Source: JACMNW01 sp963708425
GTDB taxonomy: Bacteria; Pseudomonadota; Alphaproteobacteria; Rhodobacterales; Rhodobacteraceae
Length of the DNA stretch: 64,000 nucleotides
Assembly: GCA_963708425.1 (NCBI GenBank)
Contig: OY970206.1
Location: 620,001-684,000, forward strand
Direction of reading: 5' to 3'
Numbering within the stretch: position 1 is the first letter of the stretch; each line of letters begins with the position of its first letter. Below the pieces are notes generated by a model that was given only the letters and a program-made list of their open reading frames with translations, searched no databases and was not told the DNA's origin. The translations under genes and the position numbers were made by a program. Positions 16,243-25,408 of the stretch are shown in pieces.

Positions 16243-17382
16243 GTGAAATCGAACTTATCAAGGGGGGCGAAAGCCCTGACCCTTGCTGTGCTGATTGTGG
16301 CCCTTGGGTCATGCGGTTTGCCAAGATCCGGTCCCACCAAGCGCGAAATTTATGCAGGTTCCGTCCTGAAACAGGGCGATGCCTTCGTGGTCGAGGTTAA
16401 CCCAAGGGTTACCCAAGCCACCGCAGTATTGCCGTCGTTCGGCTTCGGCAGCAATTTCGAAAATGCCGGGCTTGTCGGCTCCGATACCATCGCGCCGGGT
16501 GATACGCTGGCGATCACGGTGTTTGAAAACGTCAAGGAAGACCCGCTTTTGGGCAACACCGGGCAGCGGGTTACGCCGTTGAACGAAACTCAGGTCGATG
16601 GTCAGGGCTACATTTTTATCCCCTACGCCGGCAAAATTCGCGCCGCGGGTCAAACCCCGGATGGATTACGCCAAGCCATCACCCGCAAGCTCGACCCGCA
16701 AACGCCAGATCCGCAAGTTACCGTGCTGCGCGGCGCAGGCGAAGGCTCGTCCGTTTCGCTGGCGGGTGCCATCAACGGCCCCGGCGTCTATCCAATTGAA
16801 CTGCCGACCCGGACTTTGGCGGCCATGCTGTCCAAGGCGGGCGGCATTTCCATTGAACCCGCCATCGCCCTCGTCCGCATTACGCGCGGCGGTCATACCG
16901 GCAAAGTCTGGCTGCAAGACCTGTATGATAACCCAAGCCTCGACATCGCCTTGCGCGCCGGCGATCAGATTGTCGTTGAACGCGATACCCGCGCCTTCAC
17001 GGCCCTTGGTGCCACCGGCCAACAAAACCGCGTGCAGTTTGAGACTAAAACCATGTCCGCGATTGAGGCTATTGCCACCGTAGGCGGTCTGTCCACCAAC
17101 TCCGCCGATCCAACCGGCGTGTTTGTTCTGCGCAATGAACCCGCCGAAATTGCCAATGCCGTGCTAGGGCGCAACGATCTGGTCGGCGATCAGCGCATGG
17201 CCTACGTGCTGGACCTCACTCAACCCACTGGCATGTTTGAGGCCCGCGATTTCCTGATCCGCGATGGTGATACCGTCTATGTCACCGAAGCCCCCTATGT
17301 TCAGTGGCAAAAAAGCCTGTCCGCCCTCACCGGCACCGCGGGCGTTGCCAACCAAATTGGCAATGCTACCGGCGGCATATAA
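16243..17382 (+). CDS. Polysaccharide export outer-membrane lipoprotein (Wza/KpsD family)
   Basis: This 379-residue lipoprotein has a signal peptide and lipobox (LIVALGSCGLPRSG), a polysaccharide biosynthesis/export domain (APGDTLAITVFENVKEDPLLG...GYIFIPYAGKIRAAG) and several SLBB-type repeats (VSLAGAINGPGVYPIE). It would form the outer-membrane channel through which capsule leaves the cell. The start is GTG at 16243, preceded by AAAGGAG. It lies between kpsS and kpsC in the same direction. Confidence 0.92.
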   Translation: MKSNLSRGAKALTLAVLIVALGSCGLPRSGPTKREIYAGSVLKQGDAFVVEVNPRVTQATAVLPSFGFGSNFENAGLVGSDTIAPGDTLAITVFENVKEDPLLGNTGQRVTPLNETQVDGQGYIFIPYAGKIRAAGQTPDGLRQAITRKLDPQTPDPQVTVLRGAGEGSSVSLAGAINGPGVYPIELPTRTLAAMLSKAGGISIEPAIALVRITRGGHTGKVWLQDLYDNPSLDIALRAGDQIVVERDTRAFTALGATGQQNRVQFETKTMSAIEAIATVGGLSTNSADPTGVFVLRNEPAEIANAVLGRNDLVGDQRMAYVLDLTQPTGMFEARDFLIRDGDTVYVTEAPYVQWQKSLSALTGTAGVANQIGNATGGI

Positions 17383-17390
17383 GCACCGCC

Positions 17391-19463
17391 TTGACCGGCG
17401 ATCGAACCGTTACCAATTCCGCTGCCGGGCCAATCCCCCGGCGGCTTTTTACGTTCTCGGGCGGCTTTCTGACGCAAAGCCGCCTGCGCCGCATCCTTCA
17501 TCTCTCCGGCCACCAAATCCGCGTGGGCCGCCCCGGTCCCGCCGACGGCGTGGTTGTCTGGGGCCAATCCCCCACCGCAAAACGCGGCGAAAAAATCGCC
17601 CGCCGCCTCGACCTGCCACTGATCCGCGTCGAAGATGCCTTTCTGCGTTCCCTTCGCCCCGGCCGCATGGGCGACGCCCCGCTTGGCTTGCTGATCGACC
17701 CGCTCGGCGTTCACTATGACGCCAGCAAACCCAGCCTTCTGGAACACATCCTCAATTCCAGCCAATTGAATGATTCGAACCTTCTGTCCCGCGCTGAAGC
17801 TGGTATCGCCCGCCTGCAATACCTCGACTTATCAAAATACAATCATCATGACCAAACCCTCCCCGTGCCGGACCCCGGTTACGTGCTGGTCATCGACCAA
17901 ACCCGCGGCGACGCCTCACTGCGCGCCAGCAGTGCCGATCAAACAACCTTCAATACCATGCTGGCTCGCGCCAAAGCCGATCACCCCAACACGCCGATCA
18001 TCATCAAATCCCATCCCGAAACCACTCTGGGCCTGCGCCCCGGCCATTTCGGCCCACAACACGCCACGCCCAACGTCACCCTGCTAACCGCCCCAATCTC
18101 CCCCCAAAAACTGCTCCAAGGCGCAATCGCCGTCTACACCGACTCGTCACAACTAGGCTTCGAGGCCATCCTACAAAACCACACCCCCACCGTCTTCGGC
18201 ACGCCGTTCTACGCTGGCTGGGGCCTGTCCAACGACATCACACCCTTACCCAACCGCACCAAGACCCTAACCCCCGCCCAACTTTTCGCCGCCGCCATGA
18301 TCCTTGCCCCCACATGGTATGACCCCTGCCGCGACCGCCTGTGCACGTTCGAGGATATCTTAGATCAACTCGAAGCCGAAACGCGCGCCTACCGCGATGA
18401 TCATCAAGGCCATGTCGCCTACGGAATGCGCGCTTGGAAACGCCGCCATCTGCAATCGTTCTATGGTGGCCAAAAGCCCCTGCGCTTTGCCAGTACCGTC
18501 GAAAAGGCCACCCAGCTTGCCGAAACCCTAAACCGCAGCCTGTTGATCTGGGCGGGAAAAGAACCTGAAAACCTGAGAACCACCGCCAAAATCCACCGCA
18601 TCGAAGACGGCTTCCTGCGTTCACGCGGCCTCGGTGCCAACCTGATCCCGCCCGTAAGTTTGGTCACCGACGATCTTGGCATCTACTACGACCCAACCCG
18701 CCCCAGCCGCCTCGAAATCCTGATCGCCGCCCCCCTCCCCCCCGGCGGGGCCGAACGCGCCAAACAGTTGATCGAAACCCTGATCAACGCCGGCGTCACA
18801 AAATACAATTCCGGCACTCAATCCCTGCCAAACCTACCCAAAGGCCACCGCATCCTCGTGCCCGGCCAGGTCGAGGATGACGCCTCAATCCGCCTTGGTG
18901 CCCCCGACATCCGCACCAACCTAGCCCTGCTGCAAGCCACGCGTGCCGCCAATCCAAGCGCAATTCTAATCTACAAACCGCATCCGGATGTCGAGGCTGG
19001 CCTACGCCCCGGCACCATCCCCGACGCCGTGCTGAACCGCCTCGCCGACGTCATCTTACGCCAAACCGACCCCGCCACCATCATCCCACACTGCGACGAA
19101 ATCTATACCATCACCTCCGCCTTAGGCTTCGAAGCTCTGCTGCGCGGCAAACCCGTCACCTGCTTTGGCGTACCGTTCTACGCAGGTTGGGGCCTGACCA
19201 CCGACCTTTGCGCAGTCCCCGACCGCCGCAAAGCCCTCGCTGACCAAGCCCGCCAGCACGCCCCGCTCACCCTTACCAGCCTCGCGCATGCCGCCCTGAT
19301 CAGCTATCCACGCTATTTTGACCCGCTAAGCCGCAAAGCCTGCCCACCGGAAGTGGCCGTTGATCGATTGATCCATGGGCCAATCCCAGACCCCAGCCCG
19401 ATGCATCGCAGCCTTGCCAAACTGCAGGGCTATTTTGCCAGCTATGCTTACCTTTGGCGCTAG
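17391..19463 (+). CDS. kpsC: Two-domain capsule polysaccharide export protein KpsC
   Basis: This protein of ~690 residues consists of two homologous halves, the KpsC layout, which in group 2 capsule systems extends the beta-Kdo linker with alternating linkages. The halves mirror each other: RVEDAFLRSLRPG with RIEDGFLRSRGLG, GVHYDASKPSLLE with GIYYDPTRPSRLE, IKSHPETTLGLRPG with YKPHPDVEAGLRPG, and FGTPFYAGWGLSND with FGVPFYAGWGLTTD. The start is uncertain: no ATG is available near the expected N terminus, and TTG at 17391, 9 bp after the previous stop, is the best choice; GTG at 17304 would overlap that gene by 79 bp. Confidence 0.88.
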   Translation: MTGDRTVTNSAAGPIPRRLFTFSGGFLTQSRLRRILHLSGHQIRVGRPGPADGVVVWGQSPTAKRGEKIARRLDLPLIRVEDAFLRSLRPGRMGDAPLGLLIDPLGVHYDASKPSLLEHILNSSQLNDSNLLSRAEAGIARLQYLDLSKYNHHDQTLPVPDPGYVLVIDQTRGDASLRASSADQTTFNTMLARAKADHPNTPIIIKSHPETTLGLRPGHFGPQHATPNVTLLTAPISPQKLLQGAIAVYTDSSQLGFEAILQNHTPTVFGTPFYAGWGLSNDITPLPNRTKTLTPAQLFAAAMILAPTWYDPCRDRLCTFEDILDQLEAETRAYRDDHQGHVAYGMRAWKRRHLQSFYGGQKPLRFASTVEKATQLAETLNRSLLIWAGKEPENLRTTAKIHRIEDGFLRSRGLGANLIPPVSLVTDDLGIYYDPTRPSRLEILIAAPLPPGGAERAKQLIETLINAGVTKYNSGTQSLPNLPKGHRILVPGQVEDDASIRLGAPDIRTNLALLQATRAANPSAILIYKPHPDVEAGLRPGTIPDAVLNRLADVILRQTDPATIIPHCDEIYTITSALGFEALLRGKPVTCFGVPFYAGWGLTTDLCAVPDRRKALADQARQHAPLTLTSLAHAALISYPRYFDPLSRKACPPEVAVDRLIHGPIPDPSPMHRSLAKLQGYFASYAYLWR

Positions 19464-19486
19464 CCCAAAAACCCCCGCCGAAGCCA

Positions 19487-19984
19487 TCAATAAATATACC
19501 GGATCTGTTCCGTCCAGAATCGCTCCATCCGCTTCAGCGACGTGTTGATACCGTCCATCGCACTCGGCCCGATCAGCCCGCGCTTTTCCAGATTTTCGGC
19601 ATGGCGCGCAAACAAGTCGTTCAACATCGCGCGCACTTTGCGGCCCTTTTCGGTCAACCGCACCCGCACCGAGCGGCGGTCAATATCAGACCGCTGATGG
19701 TGCATGTAGCCCAGATCGACCAGCTTTTTCAGGTTATAGCTGACGTTGCTGCCCTGATAGTAACCCCGCGATTTCAACTCGCCCGCCGTCACCTCGTTGT
19801 CGCCAATGTTGAACAGCAACAACGCCTGAACCGAGTTAATCTCCAGCACCGCCAACCGTTCAAATTCATCCTTCACCACGTCCAGCAGCAATCGGTGCAG
19901 CCGTTCCACCAGTGCCAGACTTTCCAGATAATTCGACAATAGCGCCGCGGGCGCCCCGTCGATCCGTGTTTCATGAATGCTCAT
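19487..19984 (-). CDS. MarR-family winged-helix transcriptional regulator
   Basis: This 166-residue protein has a MarR-type winged helix-turn-helix. The recognition region GELKSRGYYQGSNVSYNLKKLVDLGYM is followed by the wing DRRSVRVRLTEKGRKV, flanked by dimerisation helices. The sequence resembles an alphaproteobacterial group that includes LdtR, a regulator of cell-wall transpeptidation in Rhizobiales, but that match is from memory. The start at 19984 (MSIHETRIDG) is preferred. It converges with kpsC, leaving 23 bp between stops. Confidence 0.85.
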   Translation of the reverse strand: MSIHETRIDGAPAALLSNYLESLALVERLHRLLLDVVKDEFERLAVLEINSVQALLLFNIGDNEVTAGELKSRGYYQGSNVSYNLKKLVDLGYMHHQRSDIDRRSVRVRLTEKGRKVRAMLNDLFARHAENLEKRGLIGPSAMDGINTSLKRMERFWTEQIRYIY

Positions 19985-20065
19985 TCGCCGTCTCCGCCCT
20001 CGTTCAATCAAGGGGCAGAATCAGCACAAATAGAAAACATTCCGTAAACTAAAGAAGATTAAGTC

Positions 20066-20365
20066 TCAAATCCGCGCCGAATCCCCTGTCGAATGCACCC
20101 CCAGCAACCGCGCCCGCGCAAAGCTGGCAATATCCGCCACCAGGTTTTCCAGCCCCAAAGGTGCCGCCGCCTGCCCCAACATCATCGGCAGCAAATCCTG
20201 ATCATTCTCGTCCAACAGCACGTCATACAATGCCAGCTGATCCTCCCCCATCGCGCCCAAATGCGCATCGGCAAACGGTCCAAGGATCAAATCCATTTCC
20301 TTGGTGCCCCGCCGCCAAGACCGCATCGCCATGCGTTTCAATCGCGCCTCTGTCGTCTCTGCCAT
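20066..20365 (-). CDS. sdhE: Succinate dehydrogenase FAD assembly factor SdhE
   Basis: This 99-residue protein has the SdhE (DUF339, SDHAF2) signature RSWRRGTKEMDLILGPFADAHL, containing the RGxxE core that promotes covalent FAD attachment to SdhA. The continuation YDVLLDENDQDLLPMM is also typical. The start was set at ATG 20365; the frame is open further upstream but the extra residues do not fit. It diverges from the aminotransferase gene. Confidence 0.93.
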   Translation of the reverse strand: MAETTEARLKRMAMRSWRRGTKEMDLILGPFADAHLGAMGEDQLALYDVLLDENDQDLLPMMLGQAAAPLGLENLVADIASFARARLLGVHSTGDSARI

Positions 20366-20458
20366 CAAACGCCCCAATAAGGCTTGAACCAGCCAAGCCG
20401 TCACCCTAAGAGAAGCTGCCCGAAACTGCAAACGGGCCTGCATCGCCGGAGCGTTCAA

Positions 20459-21661
20459 ATGCCTTTCCTGTCCGATACCTTGTCACGCGTAAAACCCTCG
20501 CCGACCATCGCCGTCTCCACCAAGGCGGCCGAGTTGAAGGCAGCGGGCCGCGACGTCATCGGCCTGGGAGCAGGCGAGCCAGACTTCGACACCCCGCAAA
20601 ACATCAAAGACGCGGCCAAGCGCGCCATTGACGCTGGCAAAACCAAATACACCGCAGTGGATGGCATCCCAGAGCTGAAAAAAGCCATCTGTGAAAAATT
20701 CCAGCGCGAAAATGGTCTCACCTATACGCCCGCCCAAGTCAGCGTCGGCACTGGCGGCAAGCAAATTCTGTACAACGCCTTTGTGGCCACTCTGAACCCC
20801 GGCGACGAAGTGATCATCCCTGCCCCGTACTGGGTATCCTACCCCGATATGGTGCTGCTGGCTGGCGGCACGCCCGTAACCGTGCCCGCTGGTATCGAAA
20901 CCCACTTCAAGCTGACCCCGGCGCAGCTAGAGGCGGCAATCACCCCCAAAACCAAGTGGTTCATCTTCAACTCGCCCTCCAACCCGACTGGGGCGGGCTA
21001 TACCTCGGCTGAACTGCGCTCGCTCTGCGACGTGCTGATGCGCCATCCGCATGTCTGGGTGATGACCGACGATATGTACGAACACCTGGTGTTCGACGAT
21101 TTCGTCTTCACAACGCCTGCACAGATCGAACCCGGCCTTTATGACCGCACGCTTACCTGCAACGGCGTCTCGAAATCCTATGCGATGACTGGCTGGCGCA
21201 TCGGTTACGCCGCTGGCCCTGCACATCTGATCAAGGCAATGGCCACGGTGCAGTCGCAAAGCACCTCGAACCCCTGTTCCATCTCGCAGTATGCGGCACT
21301 GGAGGCTTTGACAGGAACGCAAGATTTCCTCGCCCCCAACCGCAAACTGTTCCAAGACCGCCGCGATTTGGTGGTGTCCATGCTCAACCAAGCCAAAGGC
21401 ATCATCTGCCCCCGCCCCGAAGGCGCGTTCTACGTCTATCCCGATATCTCCGGCTGCATCGGCAAAACCTCCGAGGCGGGCACTCTGATCACCGATGACG
21501 AGGTGTTCGCCACCGCCCTGCTGGAAGAAACCGGCGTCGCCGTAGTCTTCGGCGCGGCCTTCGGGCTTTCGCCAAACTTCCGCGTCAGCTACGCTACTTC
21601 CGACGCCGCCTTGACCGAGGCGTGCAGCCGCATCCAGAAGTTCTGCGCGGCGCTTAGGTAA
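20459..21661 (+). CDS. aatA: Aspartate aminotransferase (class I pyridoxal-phosphate enzyme)
   Basis: This 400-residue protein of the class I/II aminotransferase family transfers the amino group between aspartate and 2-oxoglutarate. It begins MPFLSDTLSRVKPSPTIAVSTKAAELKAAGRDVIGLGAGEPDFDTP, typical of alphaproteobacterial AatA. The PLP lysine lies in CNGVSKSYAMTGWRIGY, and NSPSNPTGAGY and the C-terminal FRVSYA arginine are present. The gene is divergent from sdhE and is followed closely by a small unknown gene. Confidence 0.94.
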   Translation: MPFLSDTLSRVKPSPTIAVSTKAAELKAAGRDVIGLGAGEPDFDTPQNIKDAAKRAIDAGKTKYTAVDGIPELKKAICEKFQRENGLTYTPAQVSVGTGGKQILYNAFVATLNPGDEVIIPAPYWVSYPDMVLLAGGTPVTVPAGIETHFKLTPAQLEAAITPKTKWFIFNSPSNPTGAGYTSAELRSLCDVLMRHPHVWVMTDDMYEHLVFDDFVFTTPAQIEPGLYDRTLTCNGVSKSYAMTGWRIGYAAGPAHLIKAMATVQSQSTSNPCSISQYAALEALTGTQDFLAPNRKLFQDRRDLVVSMLNQAKGIICPRPEGAFYVYPDISGCIGKTSEAGTLITDDEVFATALLEETGVAVVFGAAFGLSPNFRVSYATSDAALTEACSRIQKFCAALR

Positions 21662-21672
21662 ATGGGGGCGCG

Positions 21673-22083
21673 ATGACGGCCGATCTGCCGCAGTTCTACT
21701 TCCGCGTCCGCGACAACGGCGCCACGGTGTTTCGGGTTGATACCGAAAACCGCCAGCGCCGGATCGAGATGGAAGAAATTGCCACCGTCAACGTCAAGAA
21801 CGGCAACATCAAACCGCATGGCGAGGTGGTGCTGACTGCGCCTGAACTGGCCGAGATCAAAGTCTGGCTGGCGTCCCGTGTCGACATGCTGGCCGCCCGC
21901 GACATCGACGACATCCACCGTGCTGTCGATCATATGAACCTGACGACGCATTGGGCGCAAAGCCGCGCAACTGACGATCAGCTAGATCAAGTCACCGATG
22001 CCCTGCTGCTGGCAATGCACGATCTGCGCAGCGTTCTGGTGCGCAAAAAGGCCGAACGCCTGATGAAAAACACCGACAGCTAG
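21673..22083 (+). CDS. Conserved protein of unknown function
   Basis: This 136-residue soluble protein starts MTADLPQFYFRVRDNGATVFRVDTENRQRRIEMEEIATVNVKNG. I recognise no domain. The N-terminal half looks beta-rich; the C-terminal half is helical (DDQLDQVTDALLLAMHDLRSVLVRKKAERL). It begins 11 bp after aatA and is followed by a strong terminator, so it is probably the second gene of that transcript. Confidence 0.75.
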   Translation: MTADLPQFYFRVRDNGATVFRVDTENRQRRIEMEEIATVNVKNGNIKPHGEVVLTAPELAEIKVWLASRVDMLAARDIDDIHRAVDHMNLTTHWAQSRATDDQLDQVTDALLLAMHDLRSVLVRKKAERLMKNTDS

Positions 22084-22087
22084 GATA

Positions 22088-22120
22088 CCCGCCGTCTCGT
22101 GCGGCGGGCATCGGGTTTTT
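22088..22120 (+). terminator. Rho-independent terminator after the aatA-unknown gene pair
   Basis: CCCGCCG (22088-22094) pairs with CGGCGGG (22102-22108), and a T-run follows (GGGTTTTT). The motif GAGTATTTTTGCGAAAA comes directly after. Confidence 0.8.
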
Positions 22121-22149
22121 GAGTATTTTTGCGAAAAGGAAACCGCACC

Positions 22150-23493
22150 TTACACCCGCGCCCGGAACCGCGTCATCAACATGCCCGCCGCCGCCGTCAG
22201 CCCGATCACCAGCCCCAGCCACAGCCCAACCCCACCATAGCCCGCCTTGAACGCCAGCAGATAACTGGCCGGAATCCCGATGATCCAATAGCTGATGGCT
22301 GCAATCCACATCGGTGCCCGCGTATCCTTGATGCCGCGCAACAACCCCAGCGCCATCACCTGCAACGCATCGAAAACCTGGAACAGCGCCGCCACCGCCA
22401 GCAACGCCGTGCCATAGACGACAATCTGCGCAGACTCCGGTTTGGCCGTATCCAGAAACAGTGTGATAATCTGGCCGGGCACTGTCAGAAACAGCACCAC
22501 CGTGGTCAGCGCAAATCCAATCGACATCGCAATCGCCACCTTACCGCCGGTGCGCATTCCCGTCCGATCACCGGCCCCCGCCGCCAAAGCCGTCCGCACT
22601 GTGGTGGCATTCGACAGCCCCAGATGCACCATGAACGTCAGCGCCACCGCCTGCAGCGCAATGCCATGCGAGGCCAATTCAACCGTGCCAATCCACCCCA
22701 TCATCAAGGCCGAGGCCTGGAACATGCCGCCTTCGGCAAGGCTGGTCAGCCCGATTGGCATGCCAAGCCGAAACACCTGGCGCAGCGCATGCCAATCTGG
22801 CCGCCAAAAGCGTTGAAACAACCGAAACCGGCGCAATTCCGGCAGCCAAGCCGCATAAATGGCCAACAGCACGAATGTCAGGGTTTGTACCACGACCGAT
22901 GCAATCGCAGCCCCCCGCACGCCCAGTTCCGGCGCCCCCCAATTGCCAAAGATCAACGCCCATCCAAGCGCTATATTCACCCCAACCGCCGCCAGCGTCA
23001 CCCATAGCACCACCTGCGTGCGCTCTAACGCGGCCAGATAGCTTTTCAACACCATCACCAGCAGTGCCGGAATCATGCCAAACCCCGCGATGCGCAGAAA
23101 ATCTTGACCCAGGCTTGCCACTTCCGGCTTTTGCCCCAAGGCCAGCAACACCGGCTCTGACCACCAGAAGAGCGGATAGGTCAGCAGCCCGCACCCAATC
23201 GACAGCCACAGCCCCATCCGGGTATCGCGTCGCACCTGAACTTCATCACCGCGCCCCATCGCCGACGCAACCATCGGCATCACCGCCTGCGCGAACCCTG
23301 CCCCAAGGATGAAAACAATGAAAAACGCCGATGACCCCAGCACAAGCGACGCCAATTCGGCCACCCCGTACCAGCCCATCATCACGGTATCGGTGACATG
23401 CAGCAGCATCTGCGCCAAATGGCTGCCGATCAGCGGCAGACCAAGCCCTAAAAGCGCCCTTGCATGGGCTTTTTTGGTCAGCGGAGAAGACAT
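22150..23493 (-). CDS. MATE-family efflux transporter
   Basis: This 447-residue inner-membrane protein has about twelve transmembrane helices in two MatE halves. The opening region (GLGLPLIGSHLAQMLLHVTDTVMMGWYGVAELASLVLGSSAF) and the second-half counterpart (GMPIGLTSLAEGGMFQASALMMGWIGTVELASHGIALQ) are characteristic of NorM-type multidrug antiporters. These use Na+ or H+ gradients to expel cationic compounds; the substrate is unknown here. It stands alone between convergent and tandem neighbours. Confidence 0.92.
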   Translation of the reverse strand: MSSPLTKKAHARALLGLGLPLIGSHLAQMLLHVTDTVMMGWYGVAELASLVLGSSAFFIVFILGAGFAQAVMPMVASAMGRGDEVQVRRDTRMGLWLSIGCGLLTYPLFWWSEPVLLALGQKPEVASLGQDFLRIAGFGMIPALLVMVLKSYLAALERTQVVLWVTLAAVGVNIALGWALIFGNWGAPELGVRGAAIASVVVQTLTFVLLAIYAAWLPELRRFRLFQRFWRPDWHALRQVFRLGMPIGLTSLAEGGMFQASALMMGWIGTVELASHGIALQAVALTFMVHLGLSNATTVRTALAAGAGDRTGMRTGGKVAIAMSIGFALTTVVLFLTVPGQIITLFLDTAKPESAQIVVYGTALLAVAALFQVFDALQVMALGLLRGIKDTRAPMWIAAISYWIIGIPASYLLAFKAGYGGVGLWLGLVIGLTAAAGMLMTRFRARV

Positions 23494-23603
23494 GGGATGC
23501 GTCTATCGCGCCGCCCCAGTCGCCGCAAGCGCGGCTTACTGATAGTGCCACCACCAGCCCCGCCCCAAATTCCTACACTGGCTCGGGGATGGGTGACGTT
23601 GGC

Positions 23604-24584
23604 CTAACGGGGTGCAGACCGCCTCAACTCGGGGTGCACCGCGGTTTCCAGAATATGATCGGACGCATGTATGACTTGCGCCGCCCGGCCGACAAGCAAC
23701 GGATCGGGTTGCCCAACCACGTCATAGTCTTTCTCCGGGTACTCAAGCGTTGACAGGAAATGTCGCATGCAATTCAGCCTCGCGCGCGTTTTGTCGTCGG
23801 ACTTAACGATGATCCACGGCGCATCTGCGGTGTCGGTGTAAAAAAACATCGCTTCTTTCGCCTCAGTGTAGTCATCCCACCGATCAAGACTGGCCTTATC
23901 GATGGGGGATAGTTTCCATCGCTTCAATGGATCGGTCTCGCGCACCTTGAAGCGGGCCCGTTGCTCGTCACGAGTGACCGAAAACCAATACTTGTAAAGC
24001 CGGATACCCGACCGCACCAACATGCGTTCAAACTCAGGGGCTTGACGCATGAATTCCAGATATTCCGTTGGAGTGCAGAACCCCATAACGCGTTCAACCC
24101 CGGCGCGGTTGTACCAAGACCTGTCATAAAACACCATCTCGCCCGCCGTCGGCAACTGCTCGATGTAGCGTTGAAAATACCATTGGCCGTTTTCTTTCTC
24201 GCTGGGTTTGGTCAAGGCGACAATGCGGGCGTAGCGCGGGTTCAAATGCTCCATGAACCGCTTGATGGTGCCGCCCTTGCCAGCAGCATCACGGCCTTCG
24301 AATAGAACCACGAACTTCTGCCCGGTGTCTTGCGCCCATATCTGAACTTTCAGAAGCTCCGCCTGAAGCTTTGCCTTTTGTGCTTCATAGCTGCGCGTAC
24401 CAATCAGCGCAGGATAGGGGTAGCGCCCGCTTTCAAAGGCCTGCCTCAAAGGGTCGGCGACAACGTCCGGGAATTGCGTCGGCCCGGTTGCAGGCCCGTT
24501 TGATCCGTTGATCAGCGCTGGCGTCGCAGACAAGGGCTGTTCGCCAGTGCTCGCCTTCGTTTTATTTGGGAAGGCCTTTTGCAT
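23604..24584 (-). CDS. ppk2: Polyphosphate kinase 2
   Basis: This 326-residue cytoplasmic kinase of the PPK2 family transfers phosphate between polyphosphate and nucleoside diphosphates. The Walker A motif is FEGRDAAGKGGTIKRF and the Walker B/lid region is VFYDRSWYNRAGVERVMGFC. The conserved KYWFSVTRDEQRARF, PLKRWKLSPID and DDKTRARLNCMRHFL are also present. The single-domain length suggests class I (nucleoside diphosphate kinase type), but class cannot be settled by eye. ATG 24584 is preferred over TTG 24587 because GAGGAG is well placed. An FNR-type site lies ~60 bp upstream. Confidence 0.94.
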   Translation of the reverse strand: MQKAFPNKTKASTGEQPLSATPALINGSNGPATGPTQFPDVVADPLRQAFESGRYPYPALIGTRSYEAQKAKLQAELLKVQIWAQDTGQKFVVLFEGRDAAGKGGTIKRFMEHLNPRYARIVALTKPSEKENGQWYFQRYIEQLPTAGEMVFYDRSWYNRAGVERVMGFCTPTEYLEFMRQAPEFERMLVRSGIRLYKYWFSVTRDEQRARFKVRETDPLKRWKLSPIDKASLDRWDDYTEAKEAMFFYTDTADAPWIIVKSDDKTRARLNCMRHFLSTLEYPEKDYDVVGQPDPLLVGRAAQVIHASDHILETAVHPELRRSAPR

Positions 24585-24642
24585 CAAACTCTCCTCACCC
24601 TTGGGCGCAACTTAAGTGTGACGGTCCTTATCCAAAGAAAAC

Positions 24643-24656
24643 TTGATCTACATCAA
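24643..24656. promoter_or_regulatory. FNR/FnrL-type binding site between ppk2 and a GST gene
   Basis: TTGAT-CTAC-ATCAA is a perfect match to the TTGAT-N4-ATCAA consensus of FNR-family oxygen-sensing regulators, called FnrL in Rhodobacter. It lies 59 bp from the ppk2 start codon and 86 bp from the GST start codon, so either divergent gene could be the target. Confidence 0.7.
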
Positions 24657-24741
24657 TCCCGGGCCAAGACCGCAGTTTCGCCCTTTTCGCCCCCAGCCGC
24701 AGCGACTAAGCTGAGTGCCACATTTGATGATGGAGGCCTTC

Positions 24742-25401
24742 ATGATCACTCTTTACGGTGTTTACCGGTCACGCGCGTCGCGCCCATTGTGGCTTTTGGG
24801 CGAAACTGCCACGCCCTTTACCCATGTTCCGGTCATTCAGGCCTACCGCCTCGCCGACCCGCAAAAAACCGACACGCCGCTGCACACCGCCTCGCCGTCG
24901 TATCTGAAGATCAACCCACAAGCGCAAGTCCCGGCGCTGACGGACGATGATCTGACCCTGACCGAAAGCCTTGCCATCACCCTCTATCTTGCGCGGCGCT
25001 ACGGCGGCAGCCTCGGGCCAGGGTCCGATGCCGAAGCCGCCCTGATGGACCAATGGGCACTGTTTGCCGCGACCTCGGTTGAAGGCCCGGCGCTGGAAAT
25101 CCAGTCCATCCAAGCCAATGGCGGCGACAAAACCCTCGAAGGCCAAGCCAGCATCGCCGTGAATGCCGAAAAGCTGCGCCGCCCACTTGCCCGCCTGAAC
25201 CTGCATCTTGAGGCCAACGATTACATGGTCGGTAACCGCTTCACCGTCGCCGACATCAACACCGCCGAATGCCTGCGCTACGCGATGGGCCACCCAACCC
25301 TGCTGGCCGAATTTCCCGCCGTCAAAGCATGGCTGGAAAAATGCCAGGCCCGCCCGGCGTTCCAAACAATGTGGGCCAAACGCATGGCGGAGCCTGCCTG
25401 A
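24742..25401 (+). CDS. Glutathione S-transferase family protein
   Basis: This 219-residue cytosolic protein has an N-terminal thioredoxin fold (MITLYGVYRSRASRPLWLLGETATPF) with the glutathione-binding NPQAQVPALTDDDLTLTESLAITLYLARRYG segment, and a helical C-terminal domain (GNRFTVADINTAECLRYA with the N-capping motif). GGAGG six bases before ATG 24742 fixes the start. Its physiological substrate is unknown. It is divergent from ppk2. Confidence 0.9.
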   Translation: MITLYGVYRSRASRPLWLLGETATPFTHVPVIQAYRLADPQKTDTPLHTASPSYLKINPQAQVPALTDDDLTLTESLAITLYLARRYGGSLGPGSDAEAALMDQWALFAATSVEGPALEIQSIQANGGDKTLEGQASIAVNAEKLRRPLARLNLHLEANDYMVGNRFTVADINTAECLRYAMGHPTLLAEFPAVKAWLEKCQARPAFQTMWAKRMAEPA

Positions 25402-25408
25402 CGCGGGC

